64,000 bases of DNA from an uncultured Sphingomonadaceae bacterium (GTDB lineage Bacteria > Pseudomonadota > Alphaproteobacteria > Sphingomonadales > Sphingomonadaceae), in contig CANNFX010000004.1 in the NCBI GenBank assembly GCA_947504025.1, positions 62,001-126,000 of the forward strand. Direction: 5' to 3'. Shown here in pieces: positions 36,368 to 46,677 of the stretch. Position numbers and translations under genes: made by a program. The first letter of the stretch is position 1, and the number at the start of each line of letters is the position of its first letter. The notes below the pieces were generated by a model. It was not told the origin of the DNA, ran no database searches, and was given only the letters and a program-made list of their open reading frames with translations.

Positions 36368-38036
36368 TCGTTCTCACAACAGTCGAGCAGTTTTTCCGCC
36401 AACAGGCACTAAGCTGAACACAAAGAGCTGGCTTACCGAGGCGCCGCTGCGCATGTTGATGAACAACCTTCATCCCGACGTTGCCGAAAATCCTGATGAG
36501 TTGGTTGTCTATGGCGGTATCGGACGGGCGGCACGCAATTGGGCGGCATTTGACGCGATTGTCGATAGTCTGAAGACGCTTGAGGCTGACGAGACATTGC
36601 TTGTGCAGTCCGGCAAACCTGTCGGCGTTTTCCGGACCCATTCTGATGCGCCGCGAGTCTTGATCGCCAATTCCAACCTGGTGCCGCATTGGGCAACTTG
36701 GGACCACTTCAACGAACTCGATAAGAAAGGTCTGGCTATGTATGGTCAGATGACAGCCGGTTCGTGGATTTACATCGGTACGCAGGGCATCGTCCAAGGG
36801 ACTTATGAGACATTTGTGGAGGCCGGACGCCAGCATTATGGCGGCGATCTCAAGGGCAGGTGGATTCTAACCGCAGGACTTGGCGGAATGGGCGGCGCAC
36901 AGCCGCTCGCGGCTGTCATGGCAGGTGCTTGTTGCCTGGCTATTGAATGCGACGAGACCCGCGCAGATTTCCGGCTTCGCACGCGTTATGTAGACGAAAA
37001 AACCAGTGACATTGATGAAGCTCTGGCAATGATTGATCGTTGGACAGCGGCGGGTGAAGCAAAATCCGTCGCACTTATTGGCAACGCCGCAGAGATCGTG
37101 CCCGAGCTGTTCCGGCGCGGCGTAAGGCCCGATATCGTAACTGACCAAACCAGCGCGCACGATCCAGTGCATGGCTATCTACCCATTGGGTGGGGCGTTG
37201 CCGAATGGCGCGCGAAGCAAGAAAGTGATCCCAAGGCAGTCGAGAAAGCTGCCCGCGCCGCCATGAAAATACATGTCGGTGCGATGGTCGATTATCACAA
37301 TTCAGGCGTGCCGACGGTCGATTATGGTAATAATATCAGGCAAGTCGCGCTGGATGAAGGGCTCGAGGATGCGTTCGCCTTTCCCGGCTTTGTGCCGGCT
37401 TATATCCGTCCATTGTTCTGCCGCGGGATCGGCCCGTTTCGCTGGTGTGCGCTATCGGGTGACCCCGAAGACATCTATAAGACCGACGCCAAGGTGAAGG
37501 AGATCATCGCTGATGATCCCCATCTGCACAACTGGCTAGACATGGCGCGGGAGCGGATCAGTTTTCAAGGGTTGCCTGCGCGTATATGTTGGGTTGGACT
37601 GGGACAGCGGCACAAGCTGGGACTGGCGTTTAATGAGATGGTTCGCAGCGGCGAATTAAGTGCACCGGTTGTTATCGGACGCGATCATCTCGACAGCGGC
37701 TCGGTTGCTTCTCCTAACCGTGAGACAGAGGCTATGAAGGATGGCAGTGACGCTGTTTCAGATTGGCCCTTGCTCAATGCGTTGCTGAACACGGCAAGCG
37801 GTGCGACATGGGTCAGTCTGCATCATGGCGGCGGTGTTGGCATGGGGTTTTCACAGCATAGCGGCATGGTCATTTGCTGTGACGGAACCGAAGATGCCGA
37901 TCGGCGTATCGGCAATGTCTTATGGAATGATCCGGCAACCGGCGTGATGCGTCACGCCGATGCTGGCTACGAGGATGCCATCGCTTGCGCGAAGGAGAAC
38001 GGACTCGATTTGCCTGGAATCACTGATGCGAACTAA
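36360..38036 (+). CDS. hutU: Urocanate hydratase
   Basis: 558 residues, standard for urocanase. It hydrates urocanate to imidazolone propionate using tightly bound NAD+. Visible signatures: [12 protein letters not shown] near the start, the dinucleotide region [27 protein letters not shown], and [15 protein letters not shown] with the active-site Cys. ATG 36360 is chosen, inside the hutH end. hutG follows after 9 bases. Confidence 0.98.
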   Translation: MIDRSHNSRAVFPPTGTKLNTKSWLTEAPLRMLMNNLHPDVAENPDELVVYGGIGRAARNWAAFDAIVDSLKTLEADETLLVQSGKPVGVFRTHSDAPRVLIANSNLVPHWATWDHFNELDKKGLAMYGQMTAGSWIYIGTQGIVQGTYETFVEAGRQHYGGDLKGRWILTAGLGGMGGAQPLAAVMAGACCLAIECDETRADFRLRTRYVDEKTSDIDEALAMIDRWTAAGEAKSVALIGNAAEIVPELFRRGVRPDIVTDQTSAHDPVHGYLPIGWGVAEWRAKQESDPKAVEKAARAAMKIHVGAMVDYHNSGVPTVDYGNNIRQVALDEGLEDAFAFPGFVPAYIRPLFCRGIGPFRWCALSGDPEDIYKTDAKVKEIIADDPHLHNWLDMARERISFQGLPARICWVGLGQRHKLGLAFNEMVRSGELSAPVVIGRDHLDSGSVASPNRETEAMKDGSDAVSDWPLLNALLNTASGATWVSLHHGGGVGMGFSQHSGMVICCDGTEDADRRIGNVLWNDPATGVMRHADAGYEDAIACAKENGLDLPGITDAN

Positions 38037-38045
38037 GGCGCGATT

Positions 38046-38975
38046 ATGCCTGTAAATATCAATCCTGCAGTCCCTTGGCTGGGGCGCTCTGATCCTGAAG
38101 ACGGGGCAGGTGCGATCCGTTTGCACCATCTTGTTCAGGATAGTGCCGACCGGGCTGTGCTCGGCTTCGCTAGCGAAGCCGGCGTAATTCGTAACAAAGG
38201 CCGCAAGGGCGCGCATGCTGGCCCTGCGTCATTGCGAAATGCGCTCGCGAATATGGCTGCACCATCAAGTGGGGCACCATTCTCGGATCTCGGTGATGTG
38301 GAAGTAACCGGCGATGATCTCGAGGCGGGGCAGACTGCGCTTAGTGATAGCATCGCTGAAGCATTGGGCGTTCATGACAGGTTGATTGTGCTTGGCGGCG
38401 GCCATGAAACCGCATTTGGCAGTTACTGCGGTATAGCTGCGCAATATCCCGGTAAGCAGATAGGCATCATTAATTTGGACGCCCATCTGGATTTGCGATT
38501 GGTCGGTGATAATGGACCATCATCAGGAACACCCTTTGCGCAAATAAGGGAGCTGGACCCTGAAACATTTGACTATCTCTGTCTTGGTGTTGCCGAGGAA
38601 TCAAATACCGAGGCTCTTATGACGAGAGCAAAAAAATGGGGTGTGAATATCGTCGGAGATCACGCCTTAATCGCCGATCGCAACGCAGCTAACGGCGCTA
38701 TCGATGATATTATCGCACGTTCGGATCTCATATATCTAACAATCGATATTGATGTGCTGCCGCATTTTCAGGCTCCGGGCGTTAGCGCTCCGGCGGCGAG
38801 GGGGGTCACGCTTTCTACGATCGAGCATCTGATCGATTATATTCTGGAGCGGTGCAGAAAACTGGACTGCCCATGCCCATTGGCTGACATCGTGGAGCTA
38901 TCTCCGCCACATGACCCGCAAAACGTGACAGCTAAAGGTGCTGCATTACTAGTTCGGCGCCTGTTGTTCTCATAA
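38046..38975 (+). CDS. hutG: Formimidoylglutamase, arginase superfamily
   Basis: 309 residues. It splits formiminoglutamate into glutamate and formamide, so the four hut genes are a complete direct route. Binuclear manganese ligands are visible in GGGHETAFG, NLDAHLDLR and TIDIDVLP. The active-site loop HFQAPGVSAPAARG fits formimidoylglutamase rather than agmatinase, as does the context. It is last in the operon. The next 150 bases hold no clear terminator. Confidence 0.93.
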   Translation: MPVNINPAVPWLGRSDPEDGAGAIRLHHLVQDSADRAVLGFASEAGVIRNKGRKGAHAGPASLRNALANMAAPSSGAPFSDLGDVEVTGDDLEAGQTALSDSIAEALGVHDRLIVLGGGHETAFGSYCGIAAQYPGKQIGIINLDAHLDLRLVGDNGPSSGTPFAQIRELDPETFDYLCLGVAEESNTEALMTRAKKWGVNIVGDHALIADRNAANGAIDDIIARSDLIYLTIDIDVLPHFQAPGVSAPAARGVTLSTIEHLIDYILERCRKLDCPCPLADIVELSPPHDPQNVTAKGAALLVRRLLFS

Positions 38976-39129
38976 AAAGCGTAACAATTGACCCGCCCAA
39001 CATGCTTCGGCTCCATTCCGGATGATCAGGTTGCTCAGCCTTATCTGGCGATTGCCGGAGGGCTGTTGGCACAAAGGGTCATAATTTCTCACCTTGCCGC
39101 TTCTGCGCGCCGCCCTTAGGGCAGAAGTC

Positions 39130-40005
39130 ATGACAGATAAAAACGAAGATCACGAGCTGAGCCACCGCCGCTTTTACCCGGCAAAAGTCGAAGCCAAGAC
39201 CGCTAAATCAGCCCCTCACGAAACTCCGCAGACGCAGCATCCAGCCTACAAGTTGGCGTTTCAGGACGTCGACTTCATGCTGCGCGAGGAATTACGCCCC
39301 GTCCGCTTCCAACTTGAGTTGTTGAAACCCGAAATGCTGCTCGACGAAGCCGGTGTTGGCTCGACTCTGGTTATGTATGGTTCGGCCCGTATTCCTTCGC
39401 CAGAAGACGCAGAAGCCAAAGTTGCGAACGCCACACCTGAAAAAAAGGCTGTAGCCGAGCGTCTTGCCGCTAAAGCCAAATATTATGACGAAGCCCGCAA
39501 GCTGGCTCGTATGGTTAGCGAAAAATCCCTCATCGAAGACGGGAAGCGTCAATTTGTCGTCTGTTCCGGCGGCGGTCCATCAATCATGGAGGCGGCCAAC
39601 CGTGGTGCATCCGATGCTGGGTCCGAATCCATAGGGCTCAATATTATTCTACCGCATGAGCAGGCACCCAATTCCTATGTGACGCCGTATCTTTCGCTCA
39701 ACTTCCACTATTTTGCGCTGCGTAAAATGCACTTTTTGTTGCGGGCACGCGCAGTGGCAGTATTCCCCGGCGGTTTCGGCACGTTTGATGAGTTTTTCGA
39801 GCTTCTGACCCTGATTCAGACCGGTAAGATGAAGCCAATTCCCATTATGCTGTTCGGCAAGGATTTCTGGACCAAAGTTATCGACTTCGAAGCGTTAGCC
39901 GATGAAGGTACGATCAATCACGACGATCTCAAACTGTTCCAATGGTGTGAAACAGCCGATGAAGCATGGTCGTGCATCTCGAAGTTTTATGAGCTCGAAA
40001 GCTAA
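39130..40005 (+). CDS. LOG-family (TIGR00730) Rossmann-fold protein
   Basis: 291 residues. The signature PGGFGTFDEFFELLTLIQTGK carries the PGGxGTxxE nucleotide-site motif of LOG/YgdH proteins, and VVCSGGGPSIMEAANRGA is the second half of the site. Relatives hydrolyse nucleoside 5'-monophosphates (cytokinin-activating LOG, or PpnN nucleosidases). The first 60 residues are an extra charged part and the region around 90-120 is longer than in small LOGs, so a PpnN-like or type II role is possible. It is convergent with thiD, 11 bases apart. Confidence 0.85.
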   Translation: MTDKNEDHELSHRRFYPAKVEAKTAKSAPHETPQTQHPAYKLAFQDVDFMLREELRPVRFQLELLKPEMLLDEAGVGSTLVMYGSARIPSPEDAEAKVANATPEKKAVAERLAAKAKYYDEARKLARMVSEKSLIEDGKRQFVVCSGGGPSIMEAANRGASDAGSESIGLNIILPHEQAPNSYVTPYLSLNFHYFALRKMHFLLRARAVAVFPGGFGTFDEFFELLTLIQTGKMKPIPIMLFGKDFWTKVIDFEALADEGTINHDDLKLFQWCETADEAWSCISKFYELES

Positions 40006-40016
40006 CTGCCACAGCG

Positions 40017-40835
40017 CTAGAGCCGCACCGCCTGATGGCCGAGCGGCCCCGAGCCTTCGCCAAATCCGGGCGCATTTTCGATGGCTTTGATGACATATTG
40101 ACGGGCGAGGCGGATCGAGTGTTCGACCGATTGGCCGTGGCCTAGAACTGTGGCGATGGCGCTCGACAAGGTGCAGCCTGTGCCGTGAGTGTGCCGCGTT
40201 TCGATACGCTGATGCTCGAAGCCGACGGCGCGCGGTTCAGGCGTAACCAGCAGGTCGTAAATTCGCTCACCATCCGCGTGGCCGCCTTTGGCCAGGATAT
40301 CGCAGTGGTGCTGCTCGCACAGGGCTTGTGCGGCTTTGAACATGGCCTTGTGATCCTTTTCCGCAAGGCTGCCCTCATTCATACCTGTAAGTGCGGCAAG
40401 TTCGGGCAGGTTGGGCGTTATCAATGTGGCCATGCCCATCAACCGACGAAATCCGCTGATTGTGGCATCATCCGCCAGCACTGCGCCGCTGGTGGCGATC
40501 ATCACTGGGTCGAAAACAATCGGCACTTCGAGCCATTGAAGACGGTCTGCCACCAACTCAGCTATTTCGGGAGAGCCGAGCATACCGATCTTGATCGCAT
40601 CAACTCCGATATCTTCGACGCAGGCCTCGATTTGCCGATCAACCAGATCGGGAGACATCGCTTCCACTGCCATGACACCAGTAGAATTTTGCGCCGTGAC
40701 TGCTGTGATGGCGGTCATTGCGTAACCGCCGAGCATTGTGATTGTCTTGACGTCTGCTTGTATACCTGCACCGCCAGAGCTGTCGGATCCAGCGATTGAC
40801 AGGATGCGTGGGGGAGCCTTTGGCGCCTCAGTCAC
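40017..40835 (-). CDS. thiD: Hydroxymethylpyrimidine/phosphomethylpyrimidine kinase
   Basis: 272 residues. It phosphorylates HMP and HMP-P in thiamine synthesis. The family motifs are SIAGSDSSGGAGIQADVKT at the start, QNSTGV, and the catalytic HTHGTGCTLSSAIA near the end. It is the third gene of a small operon; its ATG overlaps the DUF1272 stop (ATGA). No TPP riboswitch is seen near this operon. Confidence 0.95.
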   Translation of the reverse strand: MTEAPKAPPRILSIAGSDSSGGAGIQADVKTITMLGGYAMTAITAVTAQNSTGVMAVEAMSPDLVDRQIEACVEDIGVDAIKIGMLGSPEIAELVADRLQWLEVPIVFDPVMIATSGAVLADDATISGFRRLMGMATLITPNLPELAALTGMNEGSLAEKDHKAMFKAAQALCEQHHCDILAKGGHADGERIYDLLVTPEPRAVGFEHQRIETRHTHGTGCTLSSAIATVLGHGQSVEHSIRLARQYVIKAIENAPGFGEGSGPLGHQAVRL

Positions 40836-41056
40836 GGTTTGAATGTACGCTCTTCTGACGCTGGGTACTTCAACAGTGCTGGGCCGCTGCGAAGAGGGCG
40901 CGGCAGCAATTTACCACCGCAATTGGGACAGTTGGCGTCCATACTCTCGGTGCACGGGGTGCAGAAACTGCATTCAAAGCTGCATATATGTGCGCCGGTC
41001 TCATCTGCAGGCAGATCAGCGCCGCAGCGTTCGCAATCGGGTTTCATGGCTAGCAT
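40832..41056 (-). CDS. DUF1272 zinc-ribbon-like small protein
   Basis: 74 residues with four CxxC pairs (DCERCGADL, ICSFECSFCTPC, NCPNCGGKL), matching DUF1272, a family of unknown function that most likely binds zinc. Its first ATG (41056) overlaps the glmM stop by one base (TGATG); Met at 41047 starts the conserved core. It links glmM to thiD in one transcript. No enzymatic role is suggested by the residues. Confidence 0.88.
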   Translation of the reverse strand: MLAMKPDCERCGADLPADETGAHICSFECSFCTPCTESMDANCPNCGGKLLPRPLRSGPALLKYPASEERTFKP

Positions 41057-42393
41057 CAGGCTGCCTCCTCTACTGCCTTGCAGATCCGATCGACGACTGC
41101 GTGTACTTGCGCCTCGTCGTCTCCTTCGGCCATCACGCGGATCACCGGCTCGGTGCCGGAAGGACGGATGACTAAACGGCCTTTGCCCTTCAGCTCTTCT
41201 TCTGCATCGGCGATGCAGGCAATGACATTTGCATTTTCTAGTGGGCTGCCGCCTGCATAACGCACATTTTTAAGCAGTTGCGGCACTGGATCGAACAGAT
41301 GCAGCATTTCGCTCGCAGGCTTGCCGATCCGGACCAGGGCGGACAGTACCTGCAGTGCGGCGACCGTGCCGTCTCCTGTTGTGCCGTAATCGAGCAGGAT
41401 CATGTGGCCTGATTGCTCACCGCCGACATTGAAGCCACCTTCGCGCATCCGCTCTAGGACATGGCGGTCACCGACCTTGGTGCGTTCCAGCCTCAGGCCG
41501 TTATCGGTAAGGTACCGCTCGAGGCCCAGATTGGACATCACCGTTGCTACGATGCCGCTGCCTTTGAGATCACCGCGGATCGCCCGGCGGGTCGCGATCA
41601 GTGCCATCAACTGGTCGCCGTCGACTGTTTGGCCTTTTTCGTCGACGACGATCAGACGGTCTGCATCACCGTCTAGGGCGATGCCGACATGAGCGCCTGT
41701 CTCTACCACCTTAGCTTTGAGCGCATCCAGCGAGGTTGAACCGACATTCTTGTTTATGTTTGTGCCATTTGGTTCAGTGCCGATGGCTATGACTTCGGCG
41801 CCTAGTTCCCAGATCGCTGATGGCGCGACCTGATACGCAGCGCCATTGGCACAATCGACGACGACCTTTAGGCTATCGAAGCGAACATCTTCGGCCACAG
41901 CTTGTTTGATTGCGTGAATATAGCGCCCGCGCGCATCGTCGATCCGGCGGGCACGGCCGACTTTTTCCGCAGCTGCGAGCTCAATCGGCTTTTCCAACGC
42001 AGCTTCTATCGCAAGCTCGTCCTCATCGGATAATTTGAATCCGTTTGGCCCAAACAGTTTGATGCCATTGTCGGCATAAGGGTTATGGCTGGCCGAGATC
42101 ATTACGCCCAGATCCGCTCGCATTTCACGAGTTAGCAGCGCTACGGCAGGCGTCGGGAGTGGGCCGGTCATTACAACGTCCATGCCGACGCTGGTAAAAC
42201 CTGCGACCAGCGCGCTTTCCATCATGTAGCCGGAAAGGCGCGTGTCTTTGCCGATCACGACGCGGTGACGGTGATTGCCGCGCAGGAAATGGCGGCCAGC
42301 CGCTTGGCCGACACGCATAGCGATATCTGGGGTCATAACACCTTCATTGGTGCGGCCGCGAATGCCGTCAGTGCCGAAATATTTACGCGCCAT
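41056..42393 (-). CDS. glmM: Phosphoglucosamine mutase
   Basis: 445 residues, the usual length. It converts glucosamine-6-P to glucosamine-1-P for peptidoglycan and lipopolysaccharide precursors. The phosphoserine is S102 in [13 protein letters not shown]. The metal loop [11 protein letters not shown] and sugar loop GGEQSGHMI follow, and the C-terminal phosphate site is [12 protein letters not shown]. It starts the glmM-DUF1272-thiD operon and is divergent from the symporter gene. Confidence 0.98.
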   Translation of the reverse strand: MARKYFGTDGIRGRTNEGVMTPDIAMRVGQAAGRHFLRGNHRHRVVIGKDTRLSGYMMESALVAGFTSVGMDVVMTGPLPTPAVALLTREMRADLGVMISASHNPYADNGIKLFGPNGFKLSDEDELAIEAALEKPIELAAAEKVGRARRIDDARGRYIHAIKQAVAEDVRFDSLKVVVDCANGAAYQVAPSAIWELGAEVIAIGTEPNGTNINKNVGSTSLDALKAKVVETGAHVGIALDGDADRLIVVDEKGQTVDGDQLMALIATRRAIRGDLKGSGIVATVMSNLGLERYLTDNGLRLERTKVGDRHVLERMREGGFNVGGEQSGHMILLDYGTTGDGTVAALQVLSALVRIGKPASEMLHLFDPVPQLLKNVRYAGGSPLENANVIACIADAEEELKGKGRLVIRPSGTEPVIRVMAEGDDEAQVHAVVDRICKAVEEAA

Positions 42394-42489
42394 GGAAATG
42401 CCCTGTCATGCCATTCGTTTCGTAGATTGCCATGCCGCGTGTCGGCGCTAATGTCACGCCAAAGTCCGGTATCGGGACTGAGGGGGCTT

Positions 42490-43782
42490 ATGATGGATGA
42501 GGTGAAGCAAGTAGATCGAGGGCTGGTGGCGTTGAAGCTGCCCGCGGGCTGGACGCTTGCGGGTTTGTCGGCAGGCCTCACGCTCGGTCTGATATTGGCA
42601 GGCACAGCGGCCATGGAGCCGGTGCTTGCTGTCACTCAGCCTGTTGGGAAGCTTTGGCTGCGCGCTTTGCAGATGACAATTATCCCCTTGGTTGCAGCGT
42701 TGTTGGTTATGGGCATTTCGCAAATGCTCGACACGGCACGAGCCGGTCAGGCTGCGCGGCGTACTCTCGGCTGGATATTCGGCGTTCTGATTTTCAGTGG
42801 CATCGCTTCAGTGTTGGCCATGCCCGCCTTGCTAGATGCGTTCCCTATCCCCGCTTCGGCAGTCGGCGTGCTTGGTGCAGAAGAAGTGGGTGAGCAGGCA
42901 GTGCCGCCCATCGGCGACTTTATAGCTTCGCTGGTTGCGCCCAATATCATTGCTGCAGCGGCTGAGACAGCAATGCTGCCACTGGTGATCTTTTTCGTAC
43001 TGTTTGCTGTCGCGATCTCGCGGATATCGGCAGGTCAACGCGAAATTCTGCTCGGTTTTTTCCATGCACTGGGCAATGCGATGTTGGTCATTATTGGCTG
43101 GGTGTTGTGGGTTGCGCCGGTTGGAGTATTCGCGCTAGCCATCGGTGTCGCTGCACAAAGCGGGGGCGGGGCGATCGCTGCGCTGGGGCATTATATCCTT
43201 ACGGTTTCGGCAATGGGCGGAATTGTCCTGGTTGCTGCCTATGTTCTGGCTGCGTTCGCTGGCCGGCAGAACCCACTGAAGTTTGGCCGTGCTGTATTAC
43301 CGGCGCAGGCCGTTGCGCTTTCAACCCAGAGCTCGCTTGCCAGCCTGCCTGCCATGCTAGACAGCGCACGGCGGCTTGGCCTGCGCGAAACTACTGCCGA
43401 TTTCGTTCTCCCACTAGCCGTGGCGATTTTCCGCGCAACCAGTCCGGCGATGAACTTGGCTGTGGCGATCTATGTCGCCTATCTGACTGGCGTAGAGCTG
43501 ACACCGCAAACTTTGGCTGTTGGTATTGCGGTCGCTTTGGTCATTAGCATCGGGTCAGTCAGCCTGCCGGGATCAATCAGTTTTGTCGTGTCGATTGGTC
43601 CTATCGCGCTTGCTATGGGCGTTCCGATCGAGGCACTTGCATTGCTCGTAGCTGTTGAAATGCTGCCAGATATCATGCGCACAGTCGCCAACGTGACGAT
43701 GAATATCGCGGTGAGTAGCGCAGTCGATCAAAGCGGTGGAACACAGGAAGCAGAAAAAATTACGCCTGACATGCAGCTCTAA
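42490..43782 (+). CDS. Dicarboxylate/amino acid:cation symporter
   Basis: 430 residues, about eight helices plus re-entrant loops. It belongs to the glutamate/C4-dicarboxylate (DAACS) family: LRALQMTIIPLVAALLVMGI in the first half, the HP1-like Ser-rich QSSLASLPAML, and ATSPAMNLAVAIYVAYL (NMDGT-equivalent region altered). SIGSVSLPGSISFV is the HP2 segment. The NMDGT motif of glutamate transporters is replaced, so the substrate may differ. An AGGGGG site is just upstream of ATG 42490. An in-frame extension reaches back into glmM and is not used. Confidence 0.88.
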   Translation: MMDEVKQVDRGLVALKLPAGWTLAGLSAGLTLGLILAGTAAMEPVLAVTQPVGKLWLRALQMTIIPLVAALLVMGISQMLDTARAGQAARRTLGWIFGVLIFSGIASVLAMPALLDAFPIPASAVGVLGAEEVGEQAVPPIGDFIASLVAPNIIAAAAETAMLPLVIFFVLFAVAISRISAGQREILLGFFHALGNAMLVIIGWVLWVAPVGVFALAIGVAAQSGGGAIAALGHYILTVSAMGGIVLVAAYVLAAFAGRQNPLKFGRAVLPAQAVALSTQSSLASLPAMLDSARRLGLRETTADFVLPLAVAIFRATSPAMNLAVAIYVAYLTGVELTPQTLAVGIAVALVISIGSVSLPGSISFVVSIGPIALAMGVPIEALALLVAVEMLPDIMRTVANVTMNIAVSSAVDQSGGTQEAEKITPDMQL

Positions 43783-43840
43783 ATCTGTAGAAGCACTATA
43801 GACTGTAACCGTCCCACCCAATTCAACTTACGGAGTTCTC

Positions 43841-44452
43841 ATGTCCTTCAAACTGATCGACCTGCCCTATGCCGATGACGCACTCGCGCCGGCGATTTCT
43901 GCCGAAACGCTATCGTTCCACCATGGCAAGCATCACAACGCTTATATTACTAAAACCAATGACGCGATTGCTGGCACAGATAATGTCGACAAGTCACTTG
44001 AAGAAGTTATCGTCGCGTCGCGCGGCAGCAACCAAGGCCTCTTCAACAATGCCGCACAAAGTTGGAACCACGGGTTCTACTGGCACTCCCTCTCGGGCGA
44101 CGCACAAACCCCATCAGGCGACCTTGCAACGAAAATTGACGAAGCCTTCGGTTCGCTTGATGGTCTCAAAGAAGCGTTGGCCAATAAAGGTGTCGGTCAC
44201 TTCGCATCAGGCTGGGTCTGGCTTGCGGAGAAGGATGGCAAGCTGTCTCTTGAAGAAACACATGATGGTGACACGCTGGCTGACAGCGGATTCAACCCGC
44301 TGCTGACGATCGATGTGTGGGAGCATGCTTACTACCTCGATCACCAAAATGCTCGTCCGGCTTATCTTAAGGCCGTGATCGACAACAACATCAACTGGGC
44401 ATTCGCGGCAGAAAATCTCGCCCGTGGTTCAGCTTGGGCTTATCCCGCTTAG
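43841..44452 (+). CDS. sodB: Superoxide dismutase, iron type
   Basis: 203 residues. The N-terminal Fe/Mn-SOD motif LSFHHGKHHNAYI supplies the first histidine ligand, NAAQSWNHGFYW the second, and DVWEHAYYLDHQN the Asp and His ligands. Gln at the active-site Q of NAAQ fits iron rather than manganese. No signal peptide, so cytoplasmic. GGAG lies 6 bases before the ATG. A strong terminator follows at 44478. Confidence 0.97.
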   Translation: MSFKLIDLPYADDALAPAISAETLSFHHGKHHNAYITKTNDAIAGTDNVDKSLEEVIVASRGSNQGLFNNAAQSWNHGFYWHSLSGDAQTPSGDLATKIDEAFGSLDGLKEALANKGVGHFASGWVWLAEKDGKLSLEETHDGDTLADSGFNPLLTIDVWEHAYYLDHQNARPAYLKAVIDNNINWAFAAENLARGSAWAYPA

Positions 44453-44477
44453 TAAGCTCGGATAAAGACTGTGAACG

Positions 44478-44512
44478 GCCCGCCCTGCAAATTGTAGGGC
44501 GGGCTTTTCTTT
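44478..44512 (+). terminator. Intrinsic terminator of sodB
   Basis: A perfect 9-base stem GCCCGCCCT (44478-44486) pairs with AGGGCGGGC (44496-44504), followed by TTTTCTTTT. It lies between convergent sodB and the AI-2E family gene. Confidence 0.9.
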
Positions 44513-44516
44513 TGGT

Positions 44517-45698
44517 TTATTCGTCAGATGATGGCGCGGCTCGTTCGCCCATTTCCATCAAGCTCTTGGCCCAAAGTGGCTCGCCAAAGATGAACCCGAT
44601 GAGGTTCGGCCTGCCAACGTGGTCGAAGAAGGCTGTTAGTGTCAGTAGAATGGGTACCGATAGCAGTGCGCCTGCCACGCCCCAAATCCATGAAAAGTAA
44701 CTCAGTGCTAGCAGGATTAGCACGGGGTTCATGGTGAAGCGCGCGCCAAGAATGGATGGCGTAACCACATTCGATTCGACGGTATGTAAGCCCAGATAGG
44801 CCGCCGCTGGAACAAGTCCGAGCAGAACCGTTTCCGAAGTTCCGATACCAAACAAGGTGAGCAGGGCGATCATTGCCAATGGGCCGATATAAGGCAGGAA
44901 GTTGAGGATCATTGCCAGGCCGCCCCACATCACCGGTGCGTCCACACCGAGTAACCATGCTCCGGTAGCAACAATTACACCGACGCCCGCATTGATGAGG
45001 CCAACGGTGAAGATATAGGCTGCGACGCGATCCTGTATCTCACGCATCACTCTGGCCGCTTTCACACTGGTGCCGAAGTCAGAACGGCCCAGTAACAGCT
45101 TGCGGCGAAGGCGCACGCGGGATTCGATCATGAAGAAGGTCATGAGGAAGGTCAGCAGGGTCTCCAGCACGATACTAGGTGTTGCGAATGCCAGTTGCTC
45201 GATTACCGATGGAGTTGCCACGATCACTTCTTGTGTGCCTGTTTGACCGAGGCTGCGGGCGAGTTGATCGTTCAGATCGGCGATCCAGATAAGTTCATCA
45301 CGTAGCTGCGAAAAACGCTCTCCGACACGCGTAGCCATAGCCGGGAGCTCGTCGAACAATGTGACGGCAGGCTGCATGATCAACGCCAAGGCCAGTATTA
45401 GGATTGCAAAGAAACTGGCGAGCGCGACGAGTGAGGCAAGGACATTTGGTAAGCCCCATTCCGAAAGCTTGTCAGCCAAGGGTGACAGCACAACGGTGAG
45501 GATCAGTGCAGCGACGAGAGGCAGAAATACAACCGACCCGATGGAAAGGACAAACGGCAGTGCCAGAAATAGCCCTGCGCCGAGCAACAGAACTAGCGCG
45601 GAAATCAGCCGTAACTCTTGCTCGGCAAAGGCGGCGCGGCGGCTTCCTGAAGGCTTTGGTGCCATATCGCTGTCTGGAAGCTCGCTCATGGGTGACAA
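44517..45698 (-). CDS. AI-2E family transporter
   Basis: 393 residues with about eight helices. The family core shows the long soluble loop after helix 3 (MATRVGERFSQLRDELIW), then GVDAPVMWGGLAMILNFLPYIGPL and LLSVPILLTLTAFFDHVG near the end. Members include TqsA (autoinducer-2 export) and ion antiporters. The function here cannot be assigned. It ends next to the sodB terminator; the start at 45698 gives MSPMSELPD, with MSELPD as an alternative. Confidence 0.88.
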   Translation of the reverse strand: MSPMSELPDSDMAPKPSGSRRAAFAEQELRLISALVLLLGAGLFLALPFVLSIGSVVFLPLVAALILTVVLSPLADKLSEWGLPNVLASLVALASFFAILILALALIMQPAVTLFDELPAMATRVGERFSQLRDELIWIADLNDQLARSLGQTGTQEVIVATPSVIEQLAFATPSIVLETLLTFLMTFFMIESRVRLRRKLLLGRSDFGTSVKAARVMREIQDRVAAYIFTVGLINAGVGVIVATGAWLLGVDAPVMWGGLAMILNFLPYIGPLAMIALLTLFGIGTSETVLLGLVPAAAYLGLHTVESNVVTPSILGARFTMNPVLILLALSYFSWIWGVAGALLSVPILLTLTAFFDHVGRPNLIGFIFGEPLWAKSLMEMGERAAPSSDE

Positions 45699-45780
45699 TT
45701 GGCGGGGTTAGCACCTGCTGGCAAGCGCAAGCCCGCGCAGTTACAGATATTGTAATTCTCAGTCATGCAGGGCAGTTTGA

Positions 45781-46404
45781 TCAACTCCCGGCGACACCGC
45801 TACCGTCTGCCACCTCGTCCAATTCTTCCAGGATCGCGCGGTGTGCAGATGCGTCGCTCATTGATCGTTGCGGAATGTCGCCATCTTGCAACATGCCGGT
45901 CAATGCTGCGCGTGCGCGGCCGACTCTGCTTTTGATTGTGCCGACAGCACAACCACAAATATTGGCAGCTTCTTCGTATGAAAATCCGCCAGCACCAACC
46001 AACAGCAAAGCTTCGCGGCGTTCGGGCGGCAGTGTCAGTAAAGCGCGGTGCATATCTGACAGGTGTAATGGTTCTTCCTGCCCAGCGGGAGCAGTAAGGA
46101 TACGTTCGGCCACGCCTTCATCATATTCGCCGCGGAAACGGTTCCGGCGCATGTCAGTGAGATATGCGTTGCGCAGGATAACGAAGGTCCATGCGCGCAT
46201 ACTGGTGCCCGGCTCAAACCGGTCCTGTGCGGCCCAGGCTTTCATCATAGCCTCCTGGACCAGATCATCAGCCATGTCCGGCCTCCCGCAAAGACCGCGG
46301 GCAAATGCACGCAAATGCGGCGTAACCTCGGTCAGCTCACGTTTGAATGCGGCTTTCTCGGTTGCGGTCCGGACTGGGCGTTCTTTCGCCTCTGACTTGC
46401 TCAT
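45781..46404 (-). CDS. ecfG: General stress response ECF sigma factor EcfG
   Basis: 207 residues. Sigma region 2 spans about 25-95 (DMADDLVQEAMMKAW, then AWTFVILRNAYLTDMRR), and region 4 about 128-180 (LPPERREALLLVGAGGFSYEEAA, GTIKSRVGRAR). The class is EcfG rather than another ECF group because the gene is preceded by nepR with an ATGA overlap and by an exact EcfG promoter. It directs RNA polymerase to GGAAC-N16-17-CGTT promoters when NepR is titrated by phosphorylated PhyR. Confidence 0.95.
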   Translation of the reverse strand: MSKSEAKERPVRTATEKAAFKRELTEVTPHLRAFARGLCGRPDMADDLVQEAMMKAWAAQDRFEPGTSMRAWTFVILRNAYLTDMRRNRFRGEYDEGVAERILTAPAGQEEPLHLSDMHRALLTLPPERREALLLVGAGGFSYEEAANICGCAVGTIKSRVGRARAALTGMLQDGDIPQRSMSDASAHRAILEELDEVADGSGVAGS

Positions 46405-46580
46405 GCGTTAGTGTCATCCAGTTTGGACAACAGATCCTTGAAGCTATCGGGAAGCGGCTCTTCTACCACTTGATCGTACAATTGGCGAAGACCGTTTGCC
46501 CAATCAGGCTGTGTTGCTGGCTTCTTCTCGTGCTGGGCTGCCGCATTGTGTTTCGCAACGCCTTGTTCGTCGTTTGCCAT
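46401..46580 (-). CDS. nepR: Anti-sigma factor NepR
   Basis: 59 residues, easily missed because of its size. A disordered N-terminus precedes the two-helix NepR core: WANGLRQLYDQVVEEPLPDSF then KDLLSKLD. NepR binds EcfG in unstressed cells and moves to PhyR when PhyR is phosphorylated. Its stop overlaps the ecfG start (ATGA), the standard nepR-ecfG coupling. The exact EcfG promoter at 46680-46704 lies about 100 bases upstream, so the pair is autoregulated. Confidence 0.93.
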   Translation of the reverse strand: MANDEQGVAKHNAAAQHEKKPATQPDWANGLRQLYDQVVEEPLPDSFKDLLSKLDDTNA

Positions 46581-46677
46581 AGCAATGCTTCCGCCAGCCC
46601 TTTCGGATGATCACCCATATCTGTCTGCAGAGCGCCACAGAATTGAACAGGTAAATTTATTTCAGTTTATAGAAAGC

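Noticed and set aside
44811..44840. GGAAC-N15-CGTT string inside the AI-2E transporter gene
   Set aside because: The spacing is one short and it points against the gene, with no plus-strand gene suitably placed downstream; chance match.
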